This document shows, piece after piece, positions 9,306 through 18,847 of a DNA stretch of 30,215 nt; within the stretch, counting starts at the first letter, position 1, and every line of letters starts with the position of its first letter. Made by a program: the position numbers and the translations under genes. This DNA is from Arsenophonus sp046530735. GTDB lineage: Bacteria; Pseudomonadota; Gammaproteobacteria; Enterobacterales; Enterobacteriaceae. The notes under the pieces are model-generated. The model ran no database searches and was not told the DNA's origin. It was given only the letters and a program-made list of their open reading frames with translations. The DNA lies in the NCBI GenBank assembly GCA_046530735.1, contig JBHEQV010000030.1, positions 1-30,215 of the forward strand. The letters run 5' to 3'.

Positions 9306-10100
9306 TGATGATTGCAGCCATATTCACATCGTTTATGAATAATGATATTGGTATTCCCTCAGAAGCCGTAGTCGATTTTTTGCAAAATGTTTTCTCTCAC
9401 TGGCCTTCTTCTTAGAAGGGCCGTCCTCCCCTGTGTCTGAATTCTTAAACCTGTAGAATATTAATTTAGGCTAAATTATTCTTTACGCAGCTAAGAGGAT
9501 TTGCGTGAAATGAAGAAAGAAAAAATCCGAAGCTGAAGGATAAAAGATTTAAAAGCTATGAGCTTGATTATCTGTACGTAGATGTGAATATCTTCTGTAA
9601 ATGCCAAACAAAACTTCATAATGTTATCTTTTATAGATATAGATCATGCAACTCGATGGGTTTTTATCCGTCTATATAAGTCTAAGACTGCGGCCAAGTG
9701 TTCAACGATTCTTACGTGATTTTAACAAAACATCTCTTATGATTATTTACATCAGGTACTTAAATCAAGAATGACAAAAAATTTATAGATCACATTTTTG
9801 GTCTACAAAAATGTTTTCTACCAGAAAATAGAAATTCAACTGTTTGTGTACTATAGATAAAAATTGGTATAGATAATATCGAGGTCATCCCGCCAATAGA
9901 TCCTCAAATAAAATGATATGATCGAGAGATTTAATTTAATGAACGCATAGGGAAGTTGGGCTGTAAAGCCATCATTTCAGTTCTTCTCAAGAGATTGATC
10001 ACCTTGCATTGGTATGTTTAACTGTATAATTAAAAATTACCAAATCTGTATTGGGTAGCAAAACTTCATTGCAGTCTATGAAAGATTGGTTTAATGTTAA
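9306..10100 (+). mobile_element. IS481-family transposase remnant, copy 1
   Basis: The DDE transposase is recognisable across frames: VSLTGLLLRRAVL (about 9391), FKSYELDYLYVDV (about 9549), IDIDHATRWVFIRLYKSKTA (about 9635-9694), IGIDNIEVIPPIDPQIK (about 9860), then SSSQEIDHLALVCL and SKTSLQSMKDW (about 9979-10090). Family counterparts are TFKAYEPGxLHVDVKYLP, AIDRATRWVFVR, LGIEHRLTPPxSPQTNG and KTPIDALKxW. The N-terminal third is missing: the gene is cut at the IS1595-like end at 9305. Stops and shifts are frequent. A second, smaller piece of the same family may lie at 5280-5450. Confidence 0.8.
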
Positions 10101-10119
10101 CCTAAATTATTCAAAAAAA

Positions 10120-11993
10120 ACCATACTCTCTTTTGGGGTGTGAGAGATAAGGTATATCTTTTGTTTATTTGAAGATCTTTATAAGCTCATTTCAACCTGG
10201 AAGTGATTATAGCAAGTTCAGTAAATTTTTTATAACACTTAAAATAAGATGTAGAGTACCAAAGTTTAATTCTGCTCTTAATTTTTTTTGACACGCAAGT
10301 ATTATCCACTTCTAGGCATGATTGCTGAGTTTTTGAGCAGCTCAAAATAGGCTAAAGCCGATGACCTTGGATACAACTACACCGAGGGGATAATTGAAAA
10401 TATCCTTACCTATGAATTTATTACCTATACGGGACTGGGTATTGTTTCCATTTCTTTTGCTCTATGAAAAAAACGCACGGATCACTAGGCTGATAAGCCT
10501 GATAAATGCAAACAGGATGACTCTTTCTGTTTTATTAAGGAAGTAGAGAGACAAACCCAGAAAGTAATTTACTCTAATGTTATATCTCTCCCTCCCTACT
10601 AAACTGTTTTTACCATTAGTGATGGCTAAAATAATTTTTTTTTAAAAAAACAGGGTGAAAGTGTTAAGTTGTAGATTCATCTATCTGTTATTGAACAAAT
10701 ACTTGACTGCTGTACTTTTTAATTGTGGGATGACCGACGGGTACTGCTTCTGTCTCTCCTGAATAATTTTCATCATCCTTTTTCTGCTAAAACTGCAAGT
10801 CAAAAGCCTGCAGTTAATATGACTTCAAAACTATCGAGTAGTAAATTAGCGCAATAAGTTTATATTTACCCGACTACAACTGGCAACACATTACTTTTAA
10901 TATATTTCATATTCTTTGATTTTTTCAATAATAACTAGCCCTGATTCAACTCCTTGTTTTGCACTGGATGCCCAACACTTATCCCATAGTAGGCACGAAA
11001 ACAGAATATCGAAATTGGTATCTTCCATGCCTTACACACTTATGCTTAACAACTCAATCAAGATCAGCATGTTTATATCTCCGTCACTCGCAATAGTCTT
11101 GATATTAAAGATTCTATATTAAGCAATCCGTTCTTCAAAAAAGAACGGTCGAAGAGATGATCTGGCCAGGCGTTGTCATCGGCTTCTACGTCACAGTTAT
11201 GATCTGATAAATCCCACTATCTTTTCTGGTCTGTATAGTATATCCGCACAGGAATAATATTAGCGTATACTGAAAAGAATAATGAGGACGTTCTAAAAAG
11301 TGCACTTTTCTAAAAAGATGAAAGTGGGTACCCTGTCAGACTGAAAAACAATTCGGGCGCTACATTAATTCTAGTATTCACGTTAAAACTGCGATTTTAC
11401 ACAGAAAGAACTATATCTCGCGCATCATTACTATAACCACCTCACTTAACAAAGTCAGTAGCAGAGACTAATGCAAAAAGAAATGATTAAACGCTATATC
11501 AGTAATATTCCGGCTAGCTATATTAAGATATTGTGTTATTATGGTTTTATTAGACTATAAACAAGTCAGACTATTATCGAAGGTGAAAAAGTTAGTGAAG
11601 ATGAAATCCAGTAAAAATCCAAGAAACCGAGGTTCAGCTTTTCTTATAAAATGGATCCTTACGCACAGTTATATATAAATATATTCTGTGTAGTGATCCT
11701 ACTTTCTAGTGGTGCTTAGCTTGTCAAGCAGGGAATAAAATTGTTGTGAACAAGAATTCATAAAAATGGAAAAACCTAAAACTTATTAAGTTAAACCTAT
11801 AGGTTAACATCTCTAAAATTAGGATGTTATATTTAAAAACATACTATCCGATGAGGATATAACTTATAATAGACCTAATAAACCGATTCCATCTCCTTAT
11901 TAGAAAAAGGAGTGGATTTTGATCTTCAATGAAAGAGGAGGCGAATTCAATTCCTTAACCATAAATCGACATAACATATGGTATCATAAATTC
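10120..11993 (+). mobile_element. IS91-family remnant, copy 2
   Basis: A second copy of the element at 3230-5091, in the same orientation and of about the same length. Recognisable pieces are NQDQHVYISVTRNSLDIK (about 11050-11105; the HUH motif is degraded to HVY), FFKKERSK (about 11135), KEMIKRYISNIPASYIKI and YYGFIRL (about 11473-11560), then FSFSYKMDPYAQLYINIFC (about 11635-11690). They match the IS91/IS801 C-terminal half. Similarity to copy 1 ends at AATTC (11993) and ftsX codons start at once, so the element's 3' end abuts the ftsX remnant. The first 700 bases are shared with copy 1 but not recognised. The open frame at 10916-11122 is not the transposase frame. Confidence 0.7.
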
Positions 11994-12766
11994 AAATTAA
12001 CCATTTATTTGGATAAGTCATTAAATGAAAAATGTTGAGCAGGCAGTTGCTGACTTAAGCCATTAAATGGAATTAAGAGTGTTAATTACCTGTTTCGGGA
12101 AGAAGTTATGATTGAGTTATGCAATTGATCAGGATAATTCAATGTAGTGTTATACTTGCTGTTAGAAAAAAACCTCTACTACTCTACTAACAGTAGAGTA
12201 CTTATCACGTTTAAAATTAATTTTCAAATTTACAGTTATTGATAGACATACATAATAAATAGGTTAATTAATTCTGAAATTGAAGATATTTACATGGACG
12301 TAGTTAGTTGGTTTATCTGTTTATGTTAATTAACAGGATCTGATTAAAGAAATTCTAATAGTGATTAGAATTTTAATGATCATGGCGGTGCTTTTAGTGA
12401 TTGTCAATAGATAAGATAAATATCTTTGTTCAAAGGAGAAAGATTAATGTCATGAAGTTGCTTAAGACAACAGATTATTTTATTATGCACCTATTCTTAA
12501 ATAGGTGGTATTATATAGGAATTCTTTAGTACTTTACTCTCATTAATACTTTCTGCATGATTAGTGTCTTAACTGACTGGTACTGTTAGAAAAGTACCGG
12601 ATGTATTTTGTACTACATTTCATATTCAATAGTTTTATAGAATAAAGATACTATTAGGTTATACTGGTTACCGAGATGATTGCGAGATGATTGTCTAGTT
12701 AGCGCGGCCTGGTTATATACAGCTCAATATTTGAGACATTTCCACGCAAGAGTATCTTTTCTCTAA
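11994..12766 (+). pseudogene. ftsX: ftsX pseudogene (cell-division ABC-like membrane protein), 5' part missing
   Basis: FtsX with FtsE forms an inner-membrane complex that controls peptidoglycan hydrolase activation at the septum. Readable pieces, in order, match E. coli FtsX from about its middle: LTIYLDKSLNEK (11997; ITVYLQKTLDDD), IKSVNYLFREEVMIEL with N-stop-SG (about 12073; VEKVNYLSREDALGEF), IEDIYMDVVSWFI (about 12280; IDEVRMDDSWFA), INVMKLLKTTDYFI (about 12443; INVQKLIGATDGFI) and AAWLYTAQYLRHF (12708-12742; AAWLATVQHLRHF). The N-terminal domain and first membrane segment are gone, replaced by the IS91-like element. Stops and frame changes kill the rest. Its place directly before rpoH is the enterobacterial order ftsY-ftsE-ftsX-rpoH. 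Confidence 0.9.
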
Positions 12767-12970
12767 AGAGAACTTATTTGAGGGATCAATATTCAACTTT
12801 TATACTGATATTTTATCAAAATTTAAAATTTAATGTAATATAAGTCAAGGGAATTTTCTTCAATACCGAGCAGCGCTAAACTACTCAATATCATGTTATT
12901 AACTCAGCAATAATGGAATCTACTAAAATATAAACTTTTTATTTAGAAAAATTCTTAGTTTATTGAATTT

Positions 12971-12978
12971 AAAGAGGA
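12971..12978 (+). promoter_or_regulatory. ribosome binding site deciding the rpoH start
   Basis: AAAGAGGA lies 5 bases before the ATG at 12984. An in-frame TTG at 12963 upstream would place this purine block inside the coding sequence. The ATG gives MIKDMQSL, aligned with E. coli MTDKMQSL, so 12984 is the start. Confidence 0.75.
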
Positions 12979-12983
12979 TATCA

Positions 12984-13835
12984 ATGATCAAAGATATGCA
13001 ATCATTAGTATTAATTCCACAAAGTAGCATTGAAGCTTATATGCGATCAACTAATGCTTATCCAATGCTAACCGCAGAGGAAGAGCAAGAATATGCAAAA
13101 CGGCTGCATTATCATGGTGATTTAAATGCTGCTAAACAGCTTATACTCTCTCATTTACGTTTTGTTATTCATATCGCACGTAATTATTCAGGTTATGGAT
13201 TGCTACAAGCAGATTTGATTCAAGAAGGTAACATTGGCTTAATGAAAGCTGTTCGTCGTTTTAATCCTGAGGTTGGCGTACGTTTAGTTTCATTTGCCGT
13301 TCATTGGATTAAAGCTGAAATTCATGAATATGTATTGCGTAATTGGCGGATAGTTAAAGTTGCAACTACTAAAGCTCAACGTAAGCTTTTTTTTAATTTA
13401 CGTAAGAATAAGAAACGTATCGGTTGGTTTAATCAAACTGAAGTTGATATCGTTGCCAAGGAGCTAGGTGTATCTAGCAAGGATGTTCGTGAAATGGAAT
13501 CGCGAATGTCTGCACAAGATATGGCATACGACATGAATGATGATGATGATGAAAATACGACTATTGCTCCAGTTTTATATTTACAGGATAAATCTTCTGA
13601 TTTTGCTGATATCATTGAGGAAGATAATTGGGAAAACCATTCTACTGATAAATTAACACAGGCATTATCTACCTTAGACGACCGTAGTCAGGATATCATT
13701 CGTACGCGTTGGCTTGATGAAGAAAACAAAACTACTTTACATGATTTAGCTAAAAAATATCGTGTATCTGCTGAACGTGTTCGTCAACTAGAAAAAAATG
13801 CCATGAAAAAGCTTCGATTAGCAATGGAACCTTAA
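12984..13835 (+). CDS. rpoH: heat-shock sigma factor RpoH (sigma-32)
   Basis: RpoH directs RNA polymerase to heat-shock promoters; its classical regulon includes clpP, clpX and lon, which are intact in this window. The 283-residue product matches E. coli RpoH (284). Region 2 is nearly identical (ADLIQEGNIGLMKAVRRF, 76-93, and VRLVSFAVHWIKAEIHEYVL, 99-118). The RpoH-specific box QRKLFFNLRK lies at 132-141, and the C-terminal region 4.2 helix-turn-helix reads TLHDLAKKYRVSAERVRQLE. DDDDE around residue 190 is an acidic linker also present in E. coli. It follows the dead ftsX; in E. coli rpoH has its own promoters in this gap. I did not model the 5' mRNA thermosensor. The gene is complete with no disruption. 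Confidence 0.97.
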   Translation: MIKDMQSLVLIPQSSIEAYMRSTNAYPMLTAEEEQEYAKRLHYHGDLNAAKQLILSHLRFVIHIARNYSGYGLLQADLIQEGNIGLMKAVRRFNPEVGVRLVSFAVHWIKAEIHEYVLRNWRIVKVATTKAQRKLFFNLRKNKKRIGWFNQTEVDIVAKELGVSSKDVREMESRMSAQDMAYDMNDDDDENTTIAPVLYLQDKSSDFADIIEEDNWENHSTDKLTQALSTLDDRSQDIIRTRWLDEENKTTLHDLAKKYRVSAERVRQLEKNAMKKLRLAMEP

Positions 13836-14324
13836 AATAAGCTACACTAGTATGGTATAAAAACCTAGCTAAAATTTTTTTATTTCAGCCAACTAAAAGT
13901 TTGGTAAAACCATATGAAAAATTGCTGAAGATAGAAAACTAATATCAAAAATTTATTTGATTATTACTTTTTATATGCAGGTAATACTTACCTCTTTTGT
14001 TTACTACAAAAGTAGATAATTTTATATGTCAGTACCGTTCTGGATATATTTATTTAAAATGTCCCATTTAAGCCACTTGAACAGATTCGATTTTATTATG
14101 GATTAAGTGTAATACACAAGAAAAGTTAACTAACTGGGTACCAAACTTTTTTGCATTCTATTCTTTGAATAACAACTAAATCTTATGTAGAGTAAGATAT
14201 CGCTAGATTTTTCTTTATTTTTAACCAAATTTGTAATGTGTAAAGTTCTTTAATATTTGCAGGAATAGCAACCATACATATCTGTTATACCTTTTCCAGA
14301 AAGTATAAATTTAAGCACATAATC

Positions 14325-14418
14325 GAGCGTTTTAACTAAAAAAATTCTGCATCGAAAAGTCCATTAAAACGCTCATGTGATACGCGATTTGTTATATAAA
14401 TATATAACAAAAGCGTTT
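14325..14418. repeat. nested inverted repeats built on GAGCGTTTTAA
   Basis: GAGCGTTTTAA (14325-14335) pairs exactly with TTAAAACGCTC (14364-14374). The AAAACGCT within the latter also pairs with AGCGTTTT (14411-14418). Between these two lies another perfect inverted repeat, TTGTTATATA AA TATATAACAA (14389-14410). The first and third elements therefore compete for the second. Confidence 0.85.
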
Positions 14419-14495
14419 TCTATGTATAATTTTCTATATCCTGCAGTTTTATTTTTCAAATATTTAAAAATCTCCAAGTAGTGACTCAATGAGTG

Positions 14496-14525
14496 CCGGT
14501 GGCTTTTACCGGGGATACGGCCCCG
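14496..14525. repeat. overlapping GC-rich hairpins
   Basis: CCGGT GGCTTTT ACCGG (14496-14512) and CGGGG ATACGG CCCCG (14510-14525) share bases 14510-14512, so only one can form at a time. On the plus strand the second is followed after 7 bases by a T run (14533-14537). The G+C content is far above the surroundings. No host gene is recognised. Confidence 0.7.
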
Positions 14526-14783
14526 ATACACCTTTTTCTAAAAACTTGTTATTGCTACTTTTAATCCCCCTTTGCAACGTTATTCAATCCTGAATAACAG
14601 AGAAATTCATCTTCTTTAAGAACCGATGCTGGTTCACACCATATACTTATATCATAAGGTTATGCACAATCTCGGAAATTACTATATCAACTAAAATTAT
14701 TATAGCAGTCTTCTATCTTTTTATAGAAATGTCCTTGTTATTTATTGCAGAATCTGTATGAGAATGCTATCGCCAAAATAAAT

Positions 14784-16098
14784 GAGTTATGCTTATTTTT
14801 GGTATATGAAAATTCAGATATAGTGGCCATATCATTCTGATTAATTTAATAAATAATTTTAACAACAGAGAGATATTATGTCATAAAAGTCTAACCTACA
14901 GAGATCTGTGAAATGAGATATTATTCTGATCCCTTGTGTAAAGTCATTCATAACTATCTTAGGTAATTGATAGGCAGAGCTGTTGAGACGGAGCTAGAAG
15001 GCATGCTGCTTAACATTCTCAACGCTGTTTTATTGACAGGCGTTATTGCCTATCAACTGTAACAGTTATTTCCCGCAGCGAATCATATAGATTCATATTA
15101 GGAATCTTTAGATTAAAGTGTCTAAGCTTATAGTAGATCGCAATGGGAACGAAATATGCTTTAACAACTCATTACTAACTGTTTTATCTAAAACATGTAA
15201 AAATATTGAAGAGTTGTGAGCATGGCTCGTATCTGTTGTTGGACATAACCCACTGGTAAATTTTACGAAGTTCTTGGGCGATTCTTGATGAAAAGTCATA
15301 TGTTCTTTTCTACTGATATATTAGCAAACTGAAAACAGGAATATCTTGAAGAGCATAGGCAATGTGGTACTTCCGTGCTTTAGATATAAGCCTAACGTTT
15401 ATCTATTAGCTGAAGGCATATCTCATTCTGTTAGGAAAGATGATCGCCTTTGCTTATTTCTTATTATCAGCTGAACTTTAGCATAGACATAATAAGCTCA
15501 TTGCGTTCGAAAAGGATTATTGAAAATCAGAAACAAGGTGAGGATAACTTTTAATGATTGTCCTGGCGAGCCTCGCCTAACTTAACCGTATTTTTAGGAT
15601 TGCTACGGGAGATGGTGATACTTGGTTTTTTTAGAATGCAATAGCAAGATATTCTTACAGAGTCGCAGGACTAACGCCATTAGAGCTACACAAAATAGCT
15701 AATGCACTGATTTTCACTCTACAAAGGTATGAAATTGAAAGTCAAGGCTGTTAGTTTGCTAGGAGATCTAGTTAGATGGAGAGCTGATTCCGATAATAAA
15801 GCCTTTAATGCTTTGTCGCAAGATTTTCAGTGAAGTGTATTCATCTAGCGATGAAGAAGCTGGAAAATAATCAAAAAGAACTGTAATTCGAGAAAAACAA
15901 CCCTTTCTAATGCTATTAGACTACTCCTGCGTCTTCTTATTAAAGCAGGAACTGCCCAATAAGGTCAAACCTTGCGTTTGACCTTATTGGGCATGGTAAA
16001 AAACTTAAATTTAAAAATTTTAAGATGGAGAACAGATTTATGAAGCATCAGAGTAGAAATAGATTGGATATTATACACCAGATTTTATAATAATTACG
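14784..16098 (+). mobile_element. IS256-family remnant, copy B
   Basis: The left end GAGTTATGCTTATTT with GGTATATG (14784) matches copy A; the right end is a decayed ATACACCAG to ATAATTAC (about 16073-16098). Transposase pieces: NVYLLAEGISHSVRKDD (about 15400), KLIAFEKDY-stop-KSE (about 15502), then AFDLIGHGKKLKFK near the C-terminus (about 15973-16015), equivalent to the family KELIAVEDGYRES and RGFELLAKVIENIQFKDG. It is more decayed than copies A and D. It sits exactly between the rpoH block and the ampG-ppiD block. A perfect 18-bp palindrome lies near its 3' end. Confidence 0.8.
15953..15993. repeat. perfect 18-bp inverted repeat inside IS256-like copy B
   Basis: TGCCCAATAAGGTCAAAC (15953-15970), a CTTGC loop, then the exact reverse complement (15976-15993). 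The right arm corresponds to transposase codons FDLIG; the left arm has no match at the same place in copy A. No trailing T run, so it is not a typical terminator. Confidence 0.9.
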
Positions 16099-16149
16099 CG
16101 AAATGATACAATTTCTTTTATACCCAGAATGGGATATTATTGATAGATG

Positions 16150-17561
16150 ATAAAGATCACTTTATATCAATAACTATTTGATAGCAATCAATAATAAATA
16201 AATTAATTTTGCTTATCAAAATAGCTTAAAACTATTTTTTACCAATAAATAAATATACCTGTTAATATGCCCAAACATATTATAGCTAACTTATACAATT
16301 GCTTAAAATAAATTCAATGTATAAATTGGATTGTTTATTGAACACAAGATAAAAATTATTTTCCATATCAATAGTAAAAATACTCGCAATGAAATAACGA
16401 TAGAATAAAAAACGGCCAATTATATTTGTTCATACAACCACACCTTTCCATAGGTTAAACGTAAACCCATTCAAGCAGATAAGGCTGACAGTAAGGAAAA
16501 TTAAGTTACAGAAAAAGAATGATTGAAAAGTGTCAGCAAGTAGTGTGACAAAAACAGCAGCTACTCAATGCCGTCAAATTTCTTTTCAATAAAGAAAATA
16601 CTGCTGGTGATAAATATTGGTTGGTGCTATGTTAGAAATTAATAATAAAAATTAGAAATAGCCTGTAAAATACCAAAAATAAGTAAGACTTTAAATAAAG
16701 ATGTTTTTACAAAAAATAACCGCCATATAAAGCGATAAGAATAGTTAAAAATAGTCAAAAAGTTTTATTAAGAGGATCTCACTTCGTAGCTAAAGAAAGC
16801 CAAAGTCTATTTAATAGAGAATCAGTACAAAGCGCTCTAATAAATAAATCACTCATTTTATAAAATGATCAAGAATATAAGGTAAGTCAAGCATTTTACC
16901 CCTAAAAATTCTACCAAGGGTTAATAGATCGCTTCATATAATTTTCTAGATGGTAGAGATTATATTAGCAGTTCTTTAGTGATAGCATTTTGTAATACCA
17001 ATTAGAATTAAGCTAGTTATCAGTAGATAGAGTTTCTGTCAAGTACAAAATAGTCTATCAACTATAAAACTAATCCTCTGGAAATTAACATGCTAAGTAC
17101 AATAACCAATATAACGGATATTTAACGTACCAGGATCACGCTCTTCTACCGACAATAAATCAGTTTATAATTTCAAAAACAATATCTTCTTATGCGAACC
17201 AGAAGATCATCAGAACCATAAATACAGCTAACTAAAAGATGCTATTTATGATCCATAAATCCTATTGCCAAAATACTGATAATCAGAAAAATCTAAGTGG
17301 TAATAATCAACTATGACGACTATCCTACATAGGTAGGCGTGCAGCAATCCACATTAATGTTGACTAAAGAAATTTTAATACATAAGCTTTTCTCAACTAA
17401 TGAAAAACTGATCGTTTTAATATCAATATATTCGACGATCAGTTAAATGTACAAAGTACTTTCGATATGTGGCCAGCTACAATCCCTAACACAAAATCTA
17501 ATAAAAATAGAACTCGTGAACAATGTTGAATGAAATGTTCAGGCAGTTTTTTCACAGTCAT
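16150..17561 (-). pseudogene. ampG: ampG pseudogene (muropeptide permease)
   Basis: AmpG is the major-facilitator permease that imports anhydro-muropeptides for cell-wall recycling. From a minus-strand ATG at 17561 the broken frames read LPEHFIQHCSRVLFLLDFVL then KAYVLKFL-stop-STLM (E. coli QAYVFKFLWSPLM), TQIFLIISILAIGF (ATQILLLVAIAAMGF), EDIVFE (QDIVFD) and NIRYIGYC (ISVLGYRLG). Farther on, AVFYSIVISLRVFLLLIW at about 16360-16420 matches the TFYLFSVAAAVPGLILLL stretch. Multiple stops and shifts; the C-terminus cannot be placed exactly, so 16150 is approximate. It is 50 bases downstream of yajG on the same strand, the conserved yajG-ampG order. Confidence 0.8.
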
Positions 17562-17610
17562 CCTGTTGCTATGTTATTATTAAACATAGATATTGCTAGC
17601 AGCATTTTAA

Positions 17611-18213
17611 TTAAAACACTGAACAAGTTATTGTGCATTTTTTCATGAACTGACTTGTTCCAAAATCATTAGCCATATCAACAATAATGTCGGTTAACAT
17701 TTCATTAATAGCATTAGCAATTTTTTCGTTACTAGCATCAAAAGGCCCTTGTTCATTATAGCTACGCGCATAGGGGTACGTACGCGTACTGGTAGAGCTA
17801 TTCTATGCATAGCTACTAGACTAATTGCAACATTGACAGCAATATTATGACGTAAGCTACCTTCTTGTATATCGGCATGCAAGTTATTTAAAGCAATTTG
17901 TAAATTTACATTAGCTTTGGCGTTAATCATAAAACCTCTGGCTATCATCTGTTTTTTTAATGCTTCTTGCAAGAAGTAGGGTAAATCGCGAGAGGGTTTT
18001 AATATGGTTATTATTGCATAACGATTAACTTTAGCAAGTGCCGTTAAGCTTCTTTTATCAATACTAGTAATATTGATTGAAACTGCTCTTATGGTCGGAT
18101 CTTGAGTTGGGAATCTAATATTTAGCTCAATAAACAGGGTGTTATTTGTGTCAACACATCTTATTAAACTTAATTGGATTAATAGAGCAATGATTAAAGG
18201 TATTTTTTAACAT
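17611..18213 (-). pseudogene. yajG: yajG pseudogene (predicted lipoprotein)
   Basis: YajG is a small enterobacterial lipoprotein of unknown role. From the ATG at 18213 the signal peptide (LKIPLIIALLIQLSLIRC, ending in a lipobox-like LIRC) is reached only after removing one A from a run of six just after the start. A long open stretch follows: TQDPTIRAVSI, LPYFLQEALKKQMIARGFMI, NVNLQIALNNLHADIQEGSL and RHNIAVNVAI, matching FLLQEVLEKQMTARGYMV and VNLQIIVSQLYADVSQGNV in E. coli. A second shift near 17780 moves to YPYARSYNEQGPFDASNEKI then LTDIIVDMAND, equivalent to NYRASYNVEGAFQASNKNI and LTDTIADMSQD. Only two lesions are seen, so it died recently or is rescued at the A run. It is divergent from bolA, as usual. 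Confidence 0.9.
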
Positions 18214-18487
18214 GTTTTCTCAACCTATTTAGCATTAATTAATTTAATCGTTACTATACTTTAGTATTTTACTGTTAGTATGCCAGAAAGCTATTGGTAT
18301 TGAGTAGAGAAATCAGTAAAATAGGATGGACTATACTAATCTACTTTAATCGTAATTTATTAAAATCTAATCTTATTTCTAACTGATATTGCATAAATCT
18401 TAATCAGTAATAATAAAAAAAAGATTAATAATTTTTATTATCCTCTAAATGTTTACTTAGTAAATTAAACTAAAAGAGTCATTTAAC

Positions 18488-18847
18488 ATGATATGTAAAC
18501 CTATACAAACCATGCGTAAACAAATTGAAAAAAAACTGGAATACGCTTTTTCGCCAGTGTATCTAATGGTATTAGATGAAAGTAACCAACATAATGTTCC
18601 ACAAGGTATTGAAAGTCACTTTAAAATTATTTTAGTGACTGAAAAATTTGTAACAGAAAGGATGGTTGCTCGTCACCAAGCTGTTTATCAATTATTAGCA
18701 GATAAATTATCTTATAATAATAGTGTTCATGCATTGGTATTACATACATATACTCCAATTGAATGGAAACGAGTCCAACATAAAGTCTTTCCTTCACCAA
18801 CTTGTCGTGGTGGAGGAATATGTAAATCGAGATTAAGAAATAGATAA
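18488..18847 (+). CDS. bolA: BolA family transcriptional/iron-sulfur trafficking regulator
   Basis: BolA proteins pair with monothiol glutaredoxins in Fe-S cluster trafficking; E. coli BolA also affects morphology and stress gene expression. The 119-residue product keeps the family core: RKQIEKKLEYAFSPVYLMVL (10-29), DESNQHNVPQGIESHFKIIL, VARHQAVYQLLADKL, VHALVLHTYTPIEW and the C-terminal FPSPTCRGGG. E. coli BolA is 105 residues. The start at 18488 is preferred over the internal ATG at 18512 because AAAGAG (18473-18478) lies 9 bases before it; the extra N-terminal residues are MICKPIQT. The gene sits between yajG (opposite strand) and tig, as in enterobacteria. It is intact between two pseudogenes. 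Confidence 0.93.
   Translation: MICKPIQTMRKQIEKKLEYAFSPVYLMVLDESNQHNVPQGIESHFKIILVTEKFVTERMVARHQAVYQLLADKLSYNNSVHALVLHTYTPIEWKRVQHKVFPSPTCRGGGICKSRLRNR

Larger units (their letters stand above)
13836..14783. other. unassigned decayed region between rpoH and IS256-like copy B
   Basis: About 950 bases without a gene I can name. Features seen: a short inverted repeat AGGTAA TAC TTACCT (13979-13993), a set of GAGCGTTTTAA-type inverted repeats (14325-14418) and a GC-rich hairpin pair (14496-14525). On the minus strand about 14120-14262 reads ANIKELYTLQIWLK then LAISYST and, after a shift, KKSLVPS. This faintly recalls the helix-turn-helix part of an IS630-like transposase, but I cannot support that assignment. 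Confidence 0.5.

Noticed and set aside
8279..9313. Firm 8-bp target duplication for IS1595-like copy 3
   Set aside because: TGATAATA and TGATGATT agree only at 6 of 8 positions and both are AT-rich, so this is mentioned as possible only.
17694..17972. minus-strand 92-codon open frame as a gene of its own
   Set aside because: It is the middle of yajG followed by a frameshifted tail (from about 17780), so it is part of the pseudogene.
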